Part shown: one piece after another, positions 62,158-64,000 of the stretch
Position numbering within the stretch: position 1 is the first letter of the stretch
How the letters are laid out: each line of letters starts with the position of its first letter
DNA from: Phycisphaerae bacterium
GTDB lineage: Bacteria > Planctomycetota > Phycisphaerae > Sedimentisphaerales > SM23-30
Direction: 5' to 3'
Length of the DNA stretch: 64,000 nucleotides
Assembly: GCA_016342495.1 (NCBI GenBank)
Contig: JAEIOG010000003.1
Coordinates: 26,800 to 90,799, forward strand
The notes under the pieces: model-generated
The model's input: the letters and a program-made list of their open reading frames with translations, nothing else
What the model was told of the DNA's origin: nothing
Databases searched by the model: none
Position numbers and translations under genes: made by a program

Positions 62158-63711
62158 TTATCTACGTTTCTGGGGCGGGCCCTGTGGGGCTTCCTGGACA
62201 GACAGATAGCCATCGTTATTTTGGTCCAGTTCGTTAAAATGCTGGGCAGGACCATCGAATTCACTTTTGGATATTTTCCCATCGCCATTGCGGTCAAGAC
62301 GTTTTACAAAATCTTCACCGGAAGGCCCTTGCCCCATTGGCCGACGACCAGAATCTAATGGTTGGAAGTTCTGAAATTGACGATTTGATTTTACCATCTC
62401 AACTTTTGGGCCAATACTTTGGAGTTCGGCAATTCCGCCTCGCACACATAAAACAAAATTATTGATTCGCAGCACATCACCTTGAGGGCCACGGCCATGC
62501 GGATATTTTGATGGATCGCCTGATTTTGGGTCGCTACGCTGTGAGCCGGCACCATGAACGTCCATAAGTTCGTACCGGCCAGTGCGCCTATCTTGCATCC
62601 AGCCAAAAGATCTTCCAAAAGCAACATAGGATGCGGCACCAGCATAACTTATACTTGCATGAGTTGTCCCAGTCCAATAGTTAGGATAGTCATCTTTACC
62701 GCTTTCGGCTTTGAATGCAGTAGGCTGGAAAACAGAATCAATTGCTGCCGAATTAGTGGTATCTGGCGAACGGGTATAATCGACGAGACTTTGAAGTTCC
62801 TTCACATTTGGTAGACGCCAATCACAATAGCCAGCATATTCTAAATTTTCTGACCATTCAAGAGCTTCTCCCCAATTCATTTTACCATCTTTGTCTTTGC
62901 CGGCTTTAAGCTTACCGCTATCGACTTTCATCCAGATCAGGCCTGTAGCTTTGTCTGTTATAGTGCCATCACCATTATCTTTGAAATCATTTTTGCCATA
63001 GTTCTTATTGCCACGCACATAAAGGACATAGAATGTCTTGCCGCCACCGGTACGAGGGCTTTGCAAACCATAACCTTTGATGCGGCCATCGGCAAAGTTA
63101 ACGCCAAACACTGTTTCATCACCACGCATGGTAGTGCTGACATATTTTGTACTGGTAGCAAACTGCGAATCAATAATGCGCTCACCATTAGCAAGATCAC
63201 CATATTTAAAATTAAAGTATTTATTGTCAATAAAGGGTTTCTGCTTCGAGTCGTTACCACTCATAGGGTCAGGGTCGGTGCCATTGAAAAGAATCAGTGA
63301 ATACAACTCTTTGATCGTAGGCAGTCTCCAATCATCGTATCCACCAACTTTACATTTGCTGGCGCCGTCTAATGCCTGCTGGAAAGTTTTCTTTGGACCC
63401 GGATCTTGCTGCCACATCAAAGCTGTATTTAGATCAGTGATTGTTCCATCTCCATTATCTTTATAGGATGGCTGATTGCCATTATAATGAGCATCCTGAC
63501 CAAAAAAGGCAGCGCCAGCTTTTGGGTATTGTATTTCTATGGTATTGTCATAACACCTTATCTGACCGGTATCTACGATGGTATAGGTATATGTTGGTTG
63601 ATTGCTAGAACCAGTTTTACTGCTTGATTCTTGGTTAATCTCCGCATTAACACACACTACAAAACCTAAAACCACAGCACATGCAGAATTAAAAAGTCTT
63701 TGCTTTTTCAT
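62158..63711 (-). CDS. Secreted DUF1566 (Lcl C-terminal-type) protein with EF-hands
   Basis: The start at 63711 (MKKQRLFNSACAVVLGFVVCVNA) has AAGGAAG 8 nt upstream and a signal peptide. 517 residues. Two DUF1566-type units, each opening KDNGDGTITD followed by LMWQQD or LIWMKV and containing DWRLPTIKELYSLI or DWRLPNVKELQSLV. The C-terminal ~60 residues hold two EF-hands (DRNGDGKISKSEF, DQNNDGYLSVQE). Lcl-type domains occur in surface adhesins (for example Legionella). Monocistronic. Confidence 0.85.
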   Translation of the reverse strand: MKKQRLFNSACAVVLGFVVCVNAEINQESSSKTGSSNQPTYTYTIVDTGQIRCYDNTIEIQYPKAGAAFFGQDAHYNGNQPSYKDNGDGTITDLNTALMWQQDPGPKKTFQQALDGASKCKVGGYDDWRLPTIKELYSLILFNGTDPDPMSGNDSKQKPFIDNKYFNFKYGDLANGERIIDSQFATSTKYVSTTMRGDETVFGVNFADGRIKGYGLQSPRTGGGKTFYVLYVRGNKNYGKNDFKDNGDGTITDKATGLIWMKVDSGKLKAGKDKDGKMNWGEALEWSENLEYAGYCDWRLPNVKELQSLVDYTRSPDTTNSAAIDSVFQPTAFKAESGKDDYPNYWTGTTHASISYAGAASYVAFGRSFGWMQDRRTGRYELMDVHGAGSQRSDPKSGDPSKYPHGRGPQGDVLRINNFVLCVRGGIAELQSIGPKVEMVKSNRQFQNFQPLDSGRRPMGQGPSGEDFVKRLDRNGDGKISKSEFDGPAQHFNELDQNNDGYLSVQEAPQGPPQKRR

Positions 63712-63794
63712 TTGTTTTACTTCCTTTTTTATAAACCGCGGACTCAACCCGCCGGCAAAGCACAGCTGAATCCGCGATAAGGTTTATTGCGGTC

Positions 63795-64000
63795 TTACGC
63801 CCCTTCAAGCCACCCATTAACAAAATAGATCAAATCATCAAGATCTATATTGCCGTCATCAGTGATATCTTTCCCATTACATTCTTCACAATCTGACTCC
63901 AGCCATTCCCCAGCCAACAAAGCAAAATCGTAACACTTTAGCCATGTGAAGCAGATATGTCTGCTAGTTTTGGTAGTTTTCCGGTTTTGGTGTAGATTTT
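63795..64000 (-). CDS. C-terminal dockerin-like end of a truncated secreted protein
   Basis: Absent from the ORF track because it has no Met within the window. The minus-strand frame is open to the window edge and ends with a dockerin-like pair: YDFALLAGEWLESD, then DITDDGNIDLDDLIYFVNGW, stop at 63795. Same layout as the dockerin in the GLUG proteins. Located upstream (63748-63794, 47 bp) of the DUF1566 gene. Confidence 0.75.
   Translation of the reverse strand, partial: NLHQNRKTTKTSRHICFTWLKCYDFALLAGEWLESDCEECNGKDITDDGNIDLDDLIYFVNGWLEGA

Overview
The window looks like chromosomal DNA of a moderately AT-rich anaerobic member of the Planctomycetota, most likely Phycisphaerae/Sedimentisphaerales-like. 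This is inferred from the protein families: a PEP-CTERM sorting signal, dockerin-like repeats on secreted proteins, GLUG-repeat giants, a FecR-LamG anti-sigma protein, LamG/FN3-like/Ig-like secreted proteins, a Tat-type sulfatase and RnfC/RnfD. No marker RNA gene is present, so the taxonomy is an inference. I found no rRNA, tRNA, CRISPR array, insertion sequence or phage gene.

Layout. 1-2.5 kb: 3' part of dnaE with a strong terminator. 2.6-6.6 kb: PEP-CTERM protein, CNNM/CBS protein, HEAT-repeat lipoprotein, scpB. 6.6-8.2 kb: a gene-free, repeat-rich block holding an 11-unit, exactly 21-bp-periodic array of dyad-symmetric TGTAAATTTACA-like sites, plus several dispersed and palindromic repeats. 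8.2-17.4 kb: two tandem paralogous giant secreted proteins (GLUG, PASTA, BACON-like and internal dockerin modules), each behind the same duplicated promoter/leader. 17.7-20.6 kb: a parvulin-type PPIase, a HIT protein, and divergent queC/queF. 20.8-24.4 kb: two lipoproteins and a GT9-like protein with an N-terminal Cys/His cluster. 24.4-27.1 kb: SDR, a MarR-led group with a small lipoprotein operon, and a small membrane protein. 27.3-34.6 kb: a minus-strand operon in which gatC, gatA and gatB alternate with a GH95-like hydrolase, an esterase and an SGNH hydrolase. 34.8 kb: rpmB. 35.5-38.9 kb: ECF sigma factor, probable anti-sigma factor, a 39-residue tandem-repeat Met/Gly/Gln/Arg-rich secreted protein, and a Gly-rich/helical secreted protein. 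39-44.9 kb: GNAT, nth, an YghZ-type aldo-keto reductase and mfd. 44.9-50.9 kb: minus-strand operon queE, a class IV aminotransferase homologue lacking the PLP lysine, DUF34/Nif3, parvulin lipoprotein, rnfC, rnfD. 51.4-61.9 kb: minus-strand FecR-LamG protein, three large secreted LamG/dockerin proteins and a sulfatase, resembling a surface polysaccharide-degradation locus. 62.1-64 kb: a DUF1566/EF-hand protein and the C-terminal dockerin of a truncated gene.

Functional themes. Housekeeping genes (replication, tRNA-dependent amidation, queuosine, repair, translation) alternate with extracellular polymer-handling genes. Three queuosine genes (queC, queF, queE) lie in two places. The most unusual items are the 21-bp operator-like array, the hydrolase-interleaved gat operon, the sigma/anti-sigma/repeat-protein operon, the Lys-to-Gln class IV aminotransferase homologue, and a roughly 200-residue secreted domain present three times that I do not recognise.
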